Origin: an uncultured bacterium
GTDB lineage: Bacteria > Verrucomicrobiota > Kiritimatiellia > RFP12 > UBA1067
DNA: 50,026 nucleotides
Assembly (NCBI GenBank): GCA_902780865.1
Contig: CACZHC010000019.1
Span: forward strand, 1-50,026
Direction of reading: 5' to 3'
Both the position numbers and the translations under genes were made by a program. The notes under the pieces are model-generated. The model saw only the letters and a program-made list of their open reading frames with translations. It had not been told where the DNA came from and did not search any database. Shown here one piece after another: positions 27,501 through 35,216 of the stretch; the first letter of the stretch is position 1, and each line of letters starts with the position of its first letter.

Positions 27501-29833
27501 ACAACGGCGACGCGAACTGGGACGCGAAGCGCACGGGCTCGCAGTTCCCCGGCTACGGCAAATGGCAAGCCGTCGGCCCCTACGCCATCGCCGAAAGCGG
27601 CTACTACCGCGTCGTCTTCGCCAACTGGAACAACAGCGGCGGCGCGGGTGCGGAACCGACGGCCTCCGTGTTGTACCCCAAGTTGCGTTACATCGCGCTC
27701 GAGAGCGGCGCGTCCACGCCGACCGCGGGCGACGCAGGGTGGCAGGAAGCGGTCGATCCGGGCGACGGCACGCTCTTCCTGTCGGAGGCGCCCACGCGCG
27801 CGGTGTCCGTCCTCTCGGCGGCGCGCGACGGCACGCTCCTCTCCGCGAAGGTCGCGCTGGGCGAGACGTTTACCGGCGAATCGAGCGTCCTGCGCTACGT
27901 CTACGGCGCGACGAACGGCGGGAACGATCCTGCGGACTGGGACGGCGGCTCGCTCGTCGCCTCCTCGCTCCCGGCAACGGCCGTGACGAACGACTACCTC
28001 GTCGCCATTGCGGCGGACACGCGCTACATGCGCTTCTACACGCAGGATGGCGACGCGGTTACGTGGTCTGCCACGGTCTCGCTCGACTGGGCCGGCGAAA
28101 CGACGATCGCGGGCGGCTTCATCTTCCTCGGCGATCCCGACGCATCCGCCGTTTCCGGCGACAGCGCGACGCTTTCGGCCGTTCTCAACGCGCCCGGCGC
28201 GGACGCGACCTCGGCGCAGGCGTGGTTCATTCTCACGGGCGGTGGCGAAACGCGGGTTCTCCCGGCCGGCACGGCCGCGGAGCGCACGAATCTCGCCGTC
28301 ACGGTCACGGGGCTTACGCCCGAGACGACCTACACCTTCCACGCCACCGCGACGAACAACGCCGCGACGCCCGTCGGCGTCGACTCCGCCGTCGCGACCT
28401 TCACGACCGTCGCCGGCGCGTCCGCGTGGAACACCGCCAGGGCGACCTTCACTCCCGACGGCAAGTCGCTGACGGCCACGGTTCCCGTCACGAGCCTCGG
28501 CGTCGGCACGACAACCCTCTACCTGATGACGGGCAGCAACTGGAACAGCGAGAACACCGTCTCCGCGTCGCAGGTCGTCACCGCCACGGGCGAGCAGACG
28601 CTCACGGCCACCTTCCCCGATTTGCCGTGGGGGACGAAGGTCTACTACTCGCTCATGCTCGTGAACGGCACGGCGGAAAGCGCGACCACCAACTGGCCGA
28701 ACGTGAACGTCGCGGGGAGCAACGTCTTCTACAACATTGCCTTCGAACTCCAGGACAACTCCACCTACACGTGGATCGGTGGCAGCGCCGGCGTGTGGAA
28801 CGTTCCCGCGAACTGGCAGCTCACGACGGCGGGCAGCCTCGCCCCAACCGGCTACGAGGGCTATCCTGTCTTCGGCTCCACGGCGCTCTTCGCGACGGAG
28901 GAGGGCGACGACCCGATCGTCGTGACGATCCCGGAGACGCAGGGGACCACACGCTATGGCAACGCGACATGGTGGTGGGTTTCGGCCCTGGACGTCGGTG
29001 GAATGAACACCAATCTCGTCTTCATCTCCGAGGACAAGACTGTCGCCGCGGCCAAGTTCCGGGCATACGCCCTCGCCAACACGGGGGCCGGCACGCGCCT
29101 TGTCTTCGACGATTGCAACGTCTTCCTCGACAACATCCAAGGTGTTGGCGCGTCCGCTGCGAACGAGAACGGCGAAAACTTCACCATCACCCTGACAGGG
29201 GGGACGACGGCGCAGTTCAACGGCTTTAAGTTGAGCTACCCGGGCACGAAGGTCCGCGTCGAGGACGGGGCCACGCTCAATGCGGGCGGCCTGACCGGCG
29301 GCTCCGCCGCGCCGCCGCCCGTCCTCGAAATCGATGGCGGCACCGTGACCGCCGGCAAGCTCGAGCCCGACACCTGGAGTTCCGTCAATGGAACGATGGT
29401 CCGGCTCGTCGGCGCGGGTTCGGTGTTCACGCCGCAGTGGCTGCAGCTCAAATACGCGACGAGCACGAACGTGTTCGAGTTCGTGGTCCCGGTCGGCGGC
29501 TACACGGCGGTGCCGGTGCGGTTCACGAGCGGCTCCAACAAGTTCCCGAACAACACGAACGACGCGAAGATGACACTTCGTGTCTCAAAGGACAGCCCTG
29601 GGCTTGAGTCGATTGGTTCGCGCGGCATCCAGCTCTTGCAGTCTCCGGGCGGCATCAACGCAGCGAACGTCCGCTTCGAAGGGCCGAAGAAGTGTGTCTT
29701 CTTCTTCAAGGATGAGGACGACAACGAATACGCCGACGCCGCGGCGATCGAGGCGGCCGGAAAGACCGCCGCCGACATCACGCAGATCTGGTATTGTCCT
29801 CCTGTAAGCCCGTTGAAGATATACTTGAGGTGA
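24503..29833 (+). CDS. Very large secreted DUF2341/LamG/PA14-like surface protein
   Basis: This 1776-residue protein starts at 24503 (signal peptide KTSKLLTLVVAAASTLFVSLSARA; GAGGAG about 9 bases upstream), not at the upstream in-frame ATG. Visible modules in order: DUF2341 (~26-125), LamG-like jelly roll (~130-365), Fn3-like (~371-467), a second DUF2341 (~473-560), a second LamG-like domain (~573-795), Fn3-like (~806-904), a PA14-like domain (~919-1072, with GGKDYWFGASADDAGYVWVDN), more Fn3-like domains to ~1410, and a C-terminal beta-helix-like region (~1421-1776) beginning TWIGGSAGVW. The duplicated modules also share DNA, for example the segment around 24771-24803 recurs near 26112-26142. 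No catalytic motif is evident, so it is probably a cell-surface or secreted glycan-binding/adhesive protein. No sortase or PEP-CTERM signal is seen. It follows the operator at 24419 and precedes the GH29-like gene by 9 bases. Confidence 0.75.
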   Translation: MKTSKLLTLVVAAASTLFVSLSARAEFTCELTFPSAPQTALENFPVFVRLAEDAPTGFSYADCPTASCIWFTDENDDAIPCDVDTWNTTGESLVWVSVPSLSDAAKITMHWDASGAPSGLPASSQVWSLANYVGVWHMNEILEDNGLHYTPDASASGWNAYKANEADGYPVTISDAGIAASAPPTGHAMVNQLGDSQRKTGGFIVPSASTSSTTIGVNGFTVSFFEECTSTGNDRAVAFGAAYTDIGCMTAAANKTYVMNGSDHKDFDYNDGLPNNAWRHIAGVFASVPVGYVGGASRALGKSGWNVAKSLSKGIGLGTFTTQGETFTGYLDEIRIRNVASTGEWIAEEYKTVTTANYVSFGTVDTGVEVLRLGAVAVSDVTPTNAVVTGELRTLGEGATTADVWLVYTDGATTRSVALGAKGAEPSALSVTLENLAAATTYTCWFTATNNFSAGANSPAASFKTKRIVAGTGFLCELTFPSAPATPLANFPVLVRISEAGIEGFFYEHCPAAANLWFTDANGDALPFEVDTWNASGESLVWVSVPSFSSSTTITMHWAPNAVYAEDSPPSREVWTRANYNAVWHFSGSNAESVTNLVPASTRGQPTYDGNLSLPGPVGKTLWLDGSSDLRYAPDPAWTAIGDGSALSVSFLVRSSSGGFARMISCMSDWNKPAGYEFTFQNSNTKITVGSSNGSQAQTDISTGPGSKWKHFAGTWSGTAVKFYDDGSKAKEATLNAVVAPTEALTFGAQGGSNTGAPLTGGLDEIRIRRETSSDDWVAAEYATATDADYISFGEVESDGVSGAALELGALLVSSVSATGASVSARLKGLGENATSANLWLVVTGFGQTRTYPLDPATEPKVVVAALSGLQPGASWTAYLTATNNAVPAVGADSAPAAFTTLSDAGSGSPGLYQAVTTANATAADAAANWDIAASDVVTLGPLAMRSSGNNHDFWQAVDGTSFTWSNNIGFGYAGYMYMEGGKDYWFGASADDAGYVWVDNGDANWDAKRTGSQFPGYGKWQAVGPYAIAESGYYRVVFANWNNSGGAGAEPTASVLYPKLRYIALESGASTPTAGDAGWQEAVDPGDGTLFLSEAPTRAVSVLSAARDGTLLSAKVALGETFTGESSVLRYVYGATNGGNDPADWDGGSLVASSLPATAVTNDYLVAIAADTRYMRFYTQDGDAVTWSATVSLDWAGETTIAGGFIFLGDPDASAVSGDSATLSAVLNAPGADATSAQAWFILTGGGETRVLPAGTAAERTNLAVTVTGLTPETTYTFHATATNNAATPVGVDSAVATFTTVAGASAWNTARATFTPDGKSLTATVPVTSLGVGTTTLYLMTGSNWNSENTVSASQVVTATGEQTLTATFPDLPWGTKVYYSLMLVNGTAESATTNWPNVNVAGSNVFYNIAFELQDNSTYTWIGGSAGVWNVPANWQLTTAGSLAPTGYEGYPVFGSTALFATEEGDDPIVVTIPETQGTTRYGNATWWWVSALDVGGMNTNLVFISEDKTVAAAKFRAYALANTGAGTRLVFDDCNVFLDNIQGVGASAANENGENFTITLTGGTTAQFNGFKLSYPGTKVRVEDGATLNAGGLTGGSAAPPPVLEIDGGTVTAGKLEPDTWSSVNGTMVRLVGAGSVFTPQWLQLKYATSTNVFEFVVPVGGYTAVPVRFTSGSNKFPNNTNDAKMTLRVSKDSPGLESIGSRGIQLLQSPGGINAANVRFEGPKKCVFFFKDEDDNEYADAAAIEAAGKTAADITQIWYCPPVSPLKIYLR

Positions 29834-29842
29834 ATAAAGATT

Positions 29843-32578
29843 ATGAATCGACTTGCGCTATTTTTGAGTGTTGTTGTTTGTGGCTCTTTTGTGGCATCTG
29901 AATCACGCGCGGCCAGTAAGCCGTTCCACGCGACAGTCGCGGCGGCGATGGAACAGGCGAACACGCGGCTTGCAAACGAGTTTGTCTACGGGCCTGGGCT
30001 ACTCATGGACTACGTTGGCCCGATGCCTACTCCAGAGGAAGCGGCGCGCGCGTTCCCGAACGCGATGGGTTGGTGGACGCCTGTCGAAAACGGCCCGATG
30101 TTTACGGGCCAGTGGATGCCCGCAGTCGTGCAGCGCGGCGACGCCAAGCTCGCGAAGCGCCTGGCGGAAGGGCTACTGAAGCTTTCCGAAGTCTCTGATG
30201 TTCCGGGCTTCATCGCGCGATGCGTGCTCGAAGACGGCAAGTCCCACTGGCCGTGCGGCTCGAACGACCAGACGACGCCGTGGCTTATCGGGCTGTGGTC
30301 GTACTGGCGCGCGCCGTTTGCAGAGCCGGCGCTAAAGGCGAAGATCGCCGCGCGATGCGCCGAAGTCGCGCGTGCGCTCGAGGCGAACGGCTGGTGGTGT
30401 CCTTGCGACGGCATCTTCAAGGGGCAGAACCGCGGCGGGCTAAAGGACACCGAGCGTCCCTACTACGAGGCGGCGCGTTTTCTCTTCACGCTCCGCGCGC
30501 TCTACGAGATGACTGGCGACAAGCACTGGCTCGACCTCTATAAGACCGAGCGCGAGGTCGCGCGCGACATCGTCGCGAAAGGGCTGCCGAAGTGCGAGCA
30601 GGATGCGATCGGGCGCACGAACGACCACTGGACTTACGTCTCTGTCGCGATGGCGCTTCGCGACCTCATCAAGCTCGAGGAAGATTCTGAATGGCGCGCC
30701 GTCTACCGCGAGGGCTTTCGCGACTTCGCGGCGCGCACCGCGCCCTACATGGCCGACCGCCAGTACTACGACAACAAGAAAGCCGAGTTCCTCTATGCCA
30801 ACTGGCGCGAGGGCTATCCGTGGCATCCGCATACGAATCAAGCCGTCTCGGTGTCTTTTGCGGCATCGCCTCGGACCGAGGTGCTGGGCGTGCGCAAGTG
30901 GATCGAGCGCAAGGACATGACGAACCCTCTGTGTGCCGCCGCGATCTGCGCTGCCGAAGGCGACCCTTGCTACGCCGAGGAAGTCGAAAAGACGCTCAAG
31001 TTCTACGACTACTCAACGCCCAACGTCTCGGAGTTCTTCTGGGGTGCGCTCGCCGGGGCATACTTCGAGGAGAACAAGTCTGCTAAACTATCTCCTCCAC
31101 CAGAAACAGACTGGATGGCCGGCAAGATTGGCGCGTTTGTCCACTACTGGCCTGGAATCGCAAGCCGCGAGGCAAGGAAGTTCGACGTAGAGCAGTTGAA
31201 GCGTGACCTTGTCTCCATGGGCGTCGACTACTTCTTCCTCACGCTCGGGCAGAACGCGGGAACGTATATCGCGCCCAATGAGACTTACGAGCGCATCACG
31301 CGCCGGAAGCGCGGCATCGCGACGGCGGCCTGCAACGGACGCGACTTGCCGCGCGAAGTCATCGAGGCGCTTCGGGGCACGGGGATTAAGTTCTGCCTCT
31401 ACCTGCCTTGCCGTCCTGCGGCACGAGCACCGGAAGACTGCGAGAGGATGGGGTACATCCCTTCGCCAGACGGACGCGCTGATTGCACCGACACTCCTGA
31501 GGGTCTCGAAAACTGGTGCAAGGTCATCGCGGAGTGGAGTGAACGCTATGGGCGCGACGTGTACGCCTGGTGGTTTGATGGCGCTGGCGGCCCTGGCTTT
31601 GCCGGCGACCGAGAGACGCTTGCGATCCGCGCAGCCGCGAGACGCGGCAATCCCGCCGCGGTCTGCGCCTTTGCGAAAAGGATCGTCGACTACGACCACG
31701 GCTATCGCTGGGTCCTGGGCATGGATCGCAAGGAGGGGCGCGAGCTCGGCACTCTCTTCACCGACTACAACTGCCGCGGCGAGGCGAAGCATGACGTGTG
31801 GGCTGGCTGCGACTTTACCGCCGGCGAGTCGACAAACCCGATGCGTCTCAAGTGCGAAGGGCGCGAGGCGCTCGGCCGCCAGTGGTTCACGCTCACCTAC
31901 ATGGGCGGCATGTGGGGCTGGACAGATTGTCGCCACACCGACAACGTGTGGGTCGACTGGATGAAGCGAGTCTTGCCGCGCGGTGCAAGCATCTGCTTCG
32001 ACATCGGCTTCGTACATGAAGACGGCAGGATCTCGCCAACACAAGTCGCGCAGCTCGGTCGTATAGTCACGCTCGTGCGCGGCAAGGCCGACGCAAAGAC
32101 CTTTGCGCGCCACGAGCGCGAGATGCGCGTAATCGACTCGCTCAAGGACGTCGAGCTTTCCTATGGCCGCGGATGCGAGAATCCGCTTGTACCGGAAGGG
32201 CGCGCGACGGCGCAGGAGGAAATCGCGTCTTCGCTTGACAACAACGGCGCAGTCTTCGTGAACGAAGGCGACAAGCCAATTGTCCTGCGCGGCACTATTG
32301 CGCTAAAGCCCGGGCGTGTGTTTATTGCCGACAAGGACGCAAAGTTCGAGGCGGCTCCAGGCGAGCGGCCCGTAGTGAAGCTTGCGGATAGCGTGATGTT
32401 CGAGGGCGGCACTTGGAAGGGCGTAGACTTCGATCTCAGAGGATGCAAGCACTTCATCTTCCGCCGCGCGTGGCTTGAAGGATGCGAAGTGCGTACAGAT
32501 GGCGTGTCGGAGTGCGTGATCGAGTATCTCGACTCGCCTTCGCCAGTTCCACATCAAGTCTTTGAGGTGATGCAATGA
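29843..32578 (+). CDS. Fusion of a helical-barrel domain, GH29-like fucosidase domain and beta-helix
   Basis: This 911-residue protein has a signal peptide (RLALFLSVVVCGSFVASESRA). Residues ~25-415 are rich in Trp and helical repeats like an (alpha/alpha)6-barrel glycosidase, with no family motif I can name. From Asp423 (DWMAGKIGAFVHYWPG) a GH29-like alpha-L-fucosidase barrel begins. AWWFDGAG contains Asp579, positioned like the GH29 nucleophile. The usual histidine pair is partly replaced: VHYW is present, but the segment after GVDYFFLTLGQNAG departs from the typical KHHDGF block, so activity or specificity may differ. The last ~110 residues (from NNGAVFVNEG) resemble a right-handed beta-helix. 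The ATG is nine bases after the previous stop, indicating a shared transcript. The GH29 assignment is moderate. Confidence 0.65.
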   Translation: MNRLALFLSVVVCGSFVASESRAASKPFHATVAAAMEQANTRLANEFVYGPGLLMDYVGPMPTPEEAARAFPNAMGWWTPVENGPMFTGQWMPAVVQRGDAKLAKRLAEGLLKLSEVSDVPGFIARCVLEDGKSHWPCGSNDQTTPWLIGLWSYWRAPFAEPALKAKIAARCAEVARALEANGWWCPCDGIFKGQNRGGLKDTERPYYEAARFLFTLRALYEMTGDKHWLDLYKTEREVARDIVAKGLPKCEQDAIGRTNDHWTYVSVAMALRDLIKLEEDSEWRAVYREGFRDFAARTAPYMADRQYYDNKKAEFLYANWREGYPWHPHTNQAVSVSFAASPRTEVLGVRKWIERKDMTNPLCAAAICAAEGDPCYAEEVEKTLKFYDYSTPNVSEFFWGALAGAYFEENKSAKLSPPPETDWMAGKIGAFVHYWPGIASREARKFDVEQLKRDLVSMGVDYFFLTLGQNAGTYIAPNETYERITRRKRGIATAACNGRDLPREVIEALRGTGIKFCLYLPCRPAARAPEDCERMGYIPSPDGRADCTDTPEGLENWCKVIAEWSERYGRDVYAWWFDGAGGPGFAGDRETLAIRAAARRGNPAAVCAFAKRIVDYDHGYRWVLGMDRKEGRELGTLFTDYNCRGEAKHDVWAGCDFTAGESTNPMRLKCEGREALGRQWFTLTYMGGMWGWTDCRHTDNVWVDWMKRVLPRGASICFDIGFVHEDGRISPTQVAQLGRIVTLVRGKADAKTFARHEREMRVIDSLKDVELSYGRGCENPLVPEGRATAQEEIASSLDNNGAVFVNEGDKPIVLRGTIALKPGRVFIADKDAKFEAAPGERPVVKLADSVMFEGGTWKGVDFDLRGCKHFIFRRAWLEGCEVRTDGVSECVIEYLDSPSPVPHQVFEVMQ

Positions 32579-32589
32579 AAGCAAAAAAA

Positions 32590-32648
32590 TGGTAGGGGCG
32601 TGTCTCCGACACGCCCGTTGCGGTCGGCACGGAGTGCCGCCCCTACCA
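32590..32648. repeat. Element B, copy 1: branched palindromic element
   Basis: A 59-base element is closed by TGGTAGGGGCG and its exact complement CGCCCCTACCA. Inside are two hairpins: GGCGTGTC-TCC-GACACGCC and GGCAC-GGA-GTGCC. The result is a three-way junction. The copy at 33823-33878 has the same ends and the same TCC and GGA loops but different stem sequences. It sits between the GH29-like gene and the first Gfo/Idh/MocA gene, in an otherwise empty 112-base gap. Confidence 0.9.
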
Positions 32649-32690
32649 AGTCAGTTTTAAAATAATCAACAGAAAGGAAAACTAAACGAG

Positions 32691-33818
32691 ATGCAGGGCT
32701 TCGAGGAGCGTGACGCCGGGAAACTCTCGGACGTCAAGTGGACGCCGTTCTCCGACAGAAAGGTGCGCGTCGGCATCGCGGGCGAGGGCGTGTGCAGCTT
32801 CGGTTCGCAGTTCGCCTACCAGTTCCATCCGAACGCCGAGGTCGTCGCGGTCACCGATCTCGATCCCGCGCGGTGCAAGCTTCTTCAGGAGCGCACCAAG
32901 GCGAAGAAGACGTATCCGAGCTGCGAGGAACTTATCAAGAACGCCGCGGCGGACAAGATCGAGGCGCTCTACATCGCGACCGACGCTCCGAGCCATGCGC
33001 GTCTTGCGATCATGGCGCTCGAACACGGGCTCCATGTCGCAAGCGCGGTTCCAGCGTTCTTCGGCAAGGACCAGCTCGAGCTCGTCCCGAAGATCGTCGA
33101 GGCGGCGAAGAAGAGCGGCAGGCTCTACATGATGAACGAGACGACGGCGTTCCGTCCCGAATGCGTCGCGATGCGCGCACTCTTCGAGGGCGGTGTGATT
33201 GGTAAGCACGTCTACACCGAAGGCGAATACTTCCACTACTGGGGACAGAACGGAATCCCGTCCTACAACGGCTGGCGCCACGGCCTGCCGCCGCAGTACT
33301 ATCCGACGCACTCCAACGGATTCTACACCTGCTCGACGCACGGCTCCTTCACCGAAGTCTCCTGCATTGGCATCACGAGCGACCTACCCGATTTCAAGGA
33401 CGCGAAGAATCCCCACAAGAATCCGTTCGGCTCGGAAGTCGCGCTCTTCAAGACGTCCGACGGCGGCGCGGCGCGCATGGCCGTGATGTGGGACGCTCCC
33501 GGCTATCACGGCGAGACAGGGCGCATCAACGGCTCGAAGGGAAGCTACGGCACGTACACTTCGGTCTACGGAGGACTTGAGAAGGAACTCGCGGCGAAAC
33601 TCGACACGCTGAAAAAACCGCTTCCGCCCGGTGTCTCCGCAGGAAGCCACGGCGGTTCGCACGCGTACCTCACGGATGACTTCCTGCGCGGCATACTCGT
33701 TCCGGGTCACAAGGTGTGCTGCGGCATCAAGACGGCGCTAGACACGACGCTCGGCGGCGTGTATGCGCATCTCTCGGCACTCAAGGGCGGCGAGACGCTG
33801 AAGATACCGCAGATTTGA
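32691..33818 (+). CDS. Gfo/Idh/MocA-family NAD-dependent protein without a Tat leader
   Basis: This 375-residue protein has a Rossmann domain with GIAGEGVCSFGSQF (residues ~27-40) and the C-terminal alpha/beta domain of the Gfo/Idh/MocA family. YPTHSNGFY in the C-terminal half is close to the conserved His block of the NAD-dependent glycosidase branch (GH109-like), so it may be a glycosidase or a sugar dehydrogenase. The catalytic Lys of the usual EKP motif is absent: the segment reads SAVPAFFG. It is strongly similar over its length to 33902-35119 but starts where that protein's signal ends (MQGFEER versus KQGDFDD), so it should stay in the cytoplasm. A GAAAGGAAAA stretch precedes the ATG. 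Element B copies lie on both sides. Confidence 0.8.
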   Translation: MQGFEERDAGKLSDVKWTPFSDRKVRVGIAGEGVCSFGSQFAYQFHPNAEVVAVTDLDPARCKLLQERTKAKKTYPSCEELIKNAAADKIEALYIATDAPSHARLAIMALEHGLHVASAVPAFFGKDQLELVPKIVEAAKKSGRLYMMNETTAFRPECVAMRALFEGGVIGKHVYTEGEYFHYWGQNGIPSYNGWRHGLPPQYYPTHSNGFYTCSTHGSFTEVSCIGITSDLPDFKDAKNPHKNPFGSEVALFKTSDGGAARMAVMWDAPGYHGETGRINGSKGSYGTYTSVYGGLEKELAAKLDTLKKPLPPGVSAGSHGGSHAYLTDDFLRGILVPGHKVCCGIKTALDTTLGGVYAHLSALKGGETLKIPQI

Positions 33819-33822
33819 AACA

Positions 33823-33878
33823 TGGTAGGGGCGAGCGTCCCGCTCGCCCGCGGACGCGCGGGACGCGCGTCCCTACCA
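33823..33878. repeat. Element B, copy 2: branched palindromic element
   Basis: A 56-base element with the same ends as 32590-32648 (TGGTAGGGGCG ... CCCTACCA). It holds two internal hairpins, GGGCGAGCG-TCC-CGCTCGCCC and GGACGCGCG-GGA-CGCGCGTCC. The stems differ from copy 1 by paired changes, while both three-base loops are identical. It begins five bases after the stop of the first Gfo/Idh/MocA gene. Confidence 0.9.
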
Positions 33879-33901
33879 GTAACCAATAAAAGGAGTAGCC
33901 A

Positions 33902-35119
33902 ATGTTCAGCAGAAGAGGATTTCTTGGTGGGTCTGCCACGCTTTTCGCCGCCGGCGGTTTCGCCGCTGTGCAAGAGCAGCATAAAAAGCAAGGCGACTTC
34001 GACGACATGTATGCGGGCGAACTCGATCTTGCAGAGTGGAAGCCGTTCTCCGACAAGAAGGTGCGCGTCGGTATCGCGGGCGAGGGCGTCTGCGATTTCG
34101 GCTCGCAGTTCGGCTACCAGAACCATCCGAATGTCGAGGTGGTTGCGGTCACCGACCTTGATCCGAAGAAGTGCAAGCTTCTCCAGGAGCGCACGCGTGC
34201 GCCGAAGACGTATCCAAGTTGCGAAGAGATGATCAAAAACGCCGCGGCAGACAAGCTTGAGGCGGTTTACATCGCGACCGATGCGCCGAGCCACGCACGT
34301 CTCGCGATTATGGCGCTTGAACACGGGCTTCATGTCGCAAGCGCCGTTCCCGCCGTTCTCGGCAAGGACCAGCTTGAGCTTGTGCCTAAGCTCCTCGACG
34401 CGGTGAAGGCGAGCGGCAAGGTGTACCAGATGAACGAGACGACGGCGTTCCGCGAGTCCTGCTACGCCATGCGAAAGCTCTACGAGGCCGGCGAGCTCGG
34501 CAACATCGTCTATGCGGAAGGCGAATACTTCCACTGCTCGGGGCTCAAGGACGGTCTCGGCGTCGGCAGCTACAAGGGATGGCGCGACTGCCTGCCGCCG
34601 CTCTACTACGCGACGCACTCGACGGGCTACTACACTTTCACGACGCATAAGCGCTTCACCGAGGTGACTTGCATCGGGCGTCCAAGCGTCCTCCCCAAGT
34701 ATAGCCGTCCCAACCGTTACAACAACCGCTTTGGCAGCGAGTTTGCCTTCTTCAAGAACGAGGAGGGCGGCTCGGCGCGGATGCTCGTCGCGTACGATGT
34801 CCTCGCGCGAAACGGCGAACGCGGGCGCGTCTGGGGCACGAAGGGCAGCTACGACGACATGACGATGTCGTTCCTCGGCGACAAGGAGGTTCTCGAGCGC
34901 GTCGCGTGGCGCAAGCCGAAGCTCCCGCCCGGAATGCCTGCCGGCGGCCATGGCGGAAGCCATGGGTACCTGACGGACGACTTCATCCGCGCGATTCTCG
35001 TCAAGGATCATCGCCATTGCTGCGACGTCAAGACCTCGATAGAGTCGACCATAGCCGGCATTTACGCGCATATCAGCGCAGAAAAAGGCGGAGAGACGGT
35101 AAAAATACCGCAAATATAG
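33902..35119 (+). CDS. Tat-exported Gfo/Idh/MocA-family protein
   Basis: This 405-residue paralog of the preceding gene begins with a twin-arginine signal: FSRRGFLGGSATLFAAGGFAA. Export by Tat means folding with a bound nucleotide in the cytoplasm first, as in GH109-type NAD-dependent glycosidases. The Rossmann motif is GIAGEGVCDFGSQFG, and long blocks such as DAPSHARLAIMALEHGLHVA are shared with the upstream copy. The EKP lysine is again missing (SAVPAVLG). YATHSTGYYTF replaces the YPTHS block of the paralog. The start has GGAG about eight bases upstream (33892-33895). The pair suggests duplication followed by split localisation. Precise activity cannot be read from the sequence. Confidence 0.82.
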   Translation: MFSRRGFLGGSATLFAAGGFAAVQEQHKKQGDFDDMYAGELDLAEWKPFSDKKVRVGIAGEGVCDFGSQFGYQNHPNVEVVAVTDLDPKKCKLLQERTRAPKTYPSCEEMIKNAAADKLEAVYIATDAPSHARLAIMALEHGLHVASAVPAVLGKDQLELVPKLLDAVKASGKVYQMNETTAFRESCYAMRKLYEAGELGNIVYAEGEYFHCSGLKDGLGVGSYKGWRDCLPPLYYATHSTGYYTFTTHKRFTEVTCIGRPSVLPKYSRPNRYNNRFGSEFAFFKNEEGGSARMLVAYDVLARNGERGRVWGTKGSYDDMTMSFLGDKEVLERVAWRKPKLPPGMPAGGHGGSHGYLTDDFIRAILVKDHRHCCDVKTSIESTIAGIYAHISAEKGGETVKIPQI

Positions 35120-35150
35120 CGGAAAAACTTTTAATCCAGTTTTCTGTCCT

Positions 35151-35177
35151 GCCCCGTGGCGAACGCGGGGCATTTTT
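35151..35177 (+). terminator. Rho-independent terminator after the Gfo/Idh/MocA pair
   Basis: GCCCCG-TGGCGAACG-CGGGGC followed by ATTTTT forms a compact hairpin with a T-run, 31 bases after the stop at 35119. The T-run forms the left part of the following extended -10 promoter. Confidence 0.75.
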
Positions 35178-35185
35178 GCTATAAT
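35174..35185 (+). promoter_or_regulatory. Extended -10 promoter of the fab-hisD operon
   Basis: TTTTGCTATAAT (TATAAT at 35180-35185) would start transcription near 35192, giving a leader of about 25 bases with AGGGGA before the ATG at 35217. No good -35 box is present 17 bases upstream. The same TTTGSTATAAT shape occurs before 42600, 44734 and the tRNA gene. Confidence 0.65.
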
Positions 35186-35216
35186 ATCTATTTCAAATGG
35201 TCTCATAGGGGAAAAT

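Noticed and set aside
26606..29140. 844-codon open frame on the minus strand
   Set aside because: It lies wholly opposite the LamG/DUF2341 gene, is Arg/Gly/Val-rich and low in complexity, and has no motif. Long antisense frames are expected opposite genes with G/C-rich third positions.
24503..29833. PEP-CTERM or sortase-anchored surface protein
   Set aside because: The C-terminus (ending PLKIYLR) has no VPEP or LPxTG motif and no terminal hydrophobic helix.
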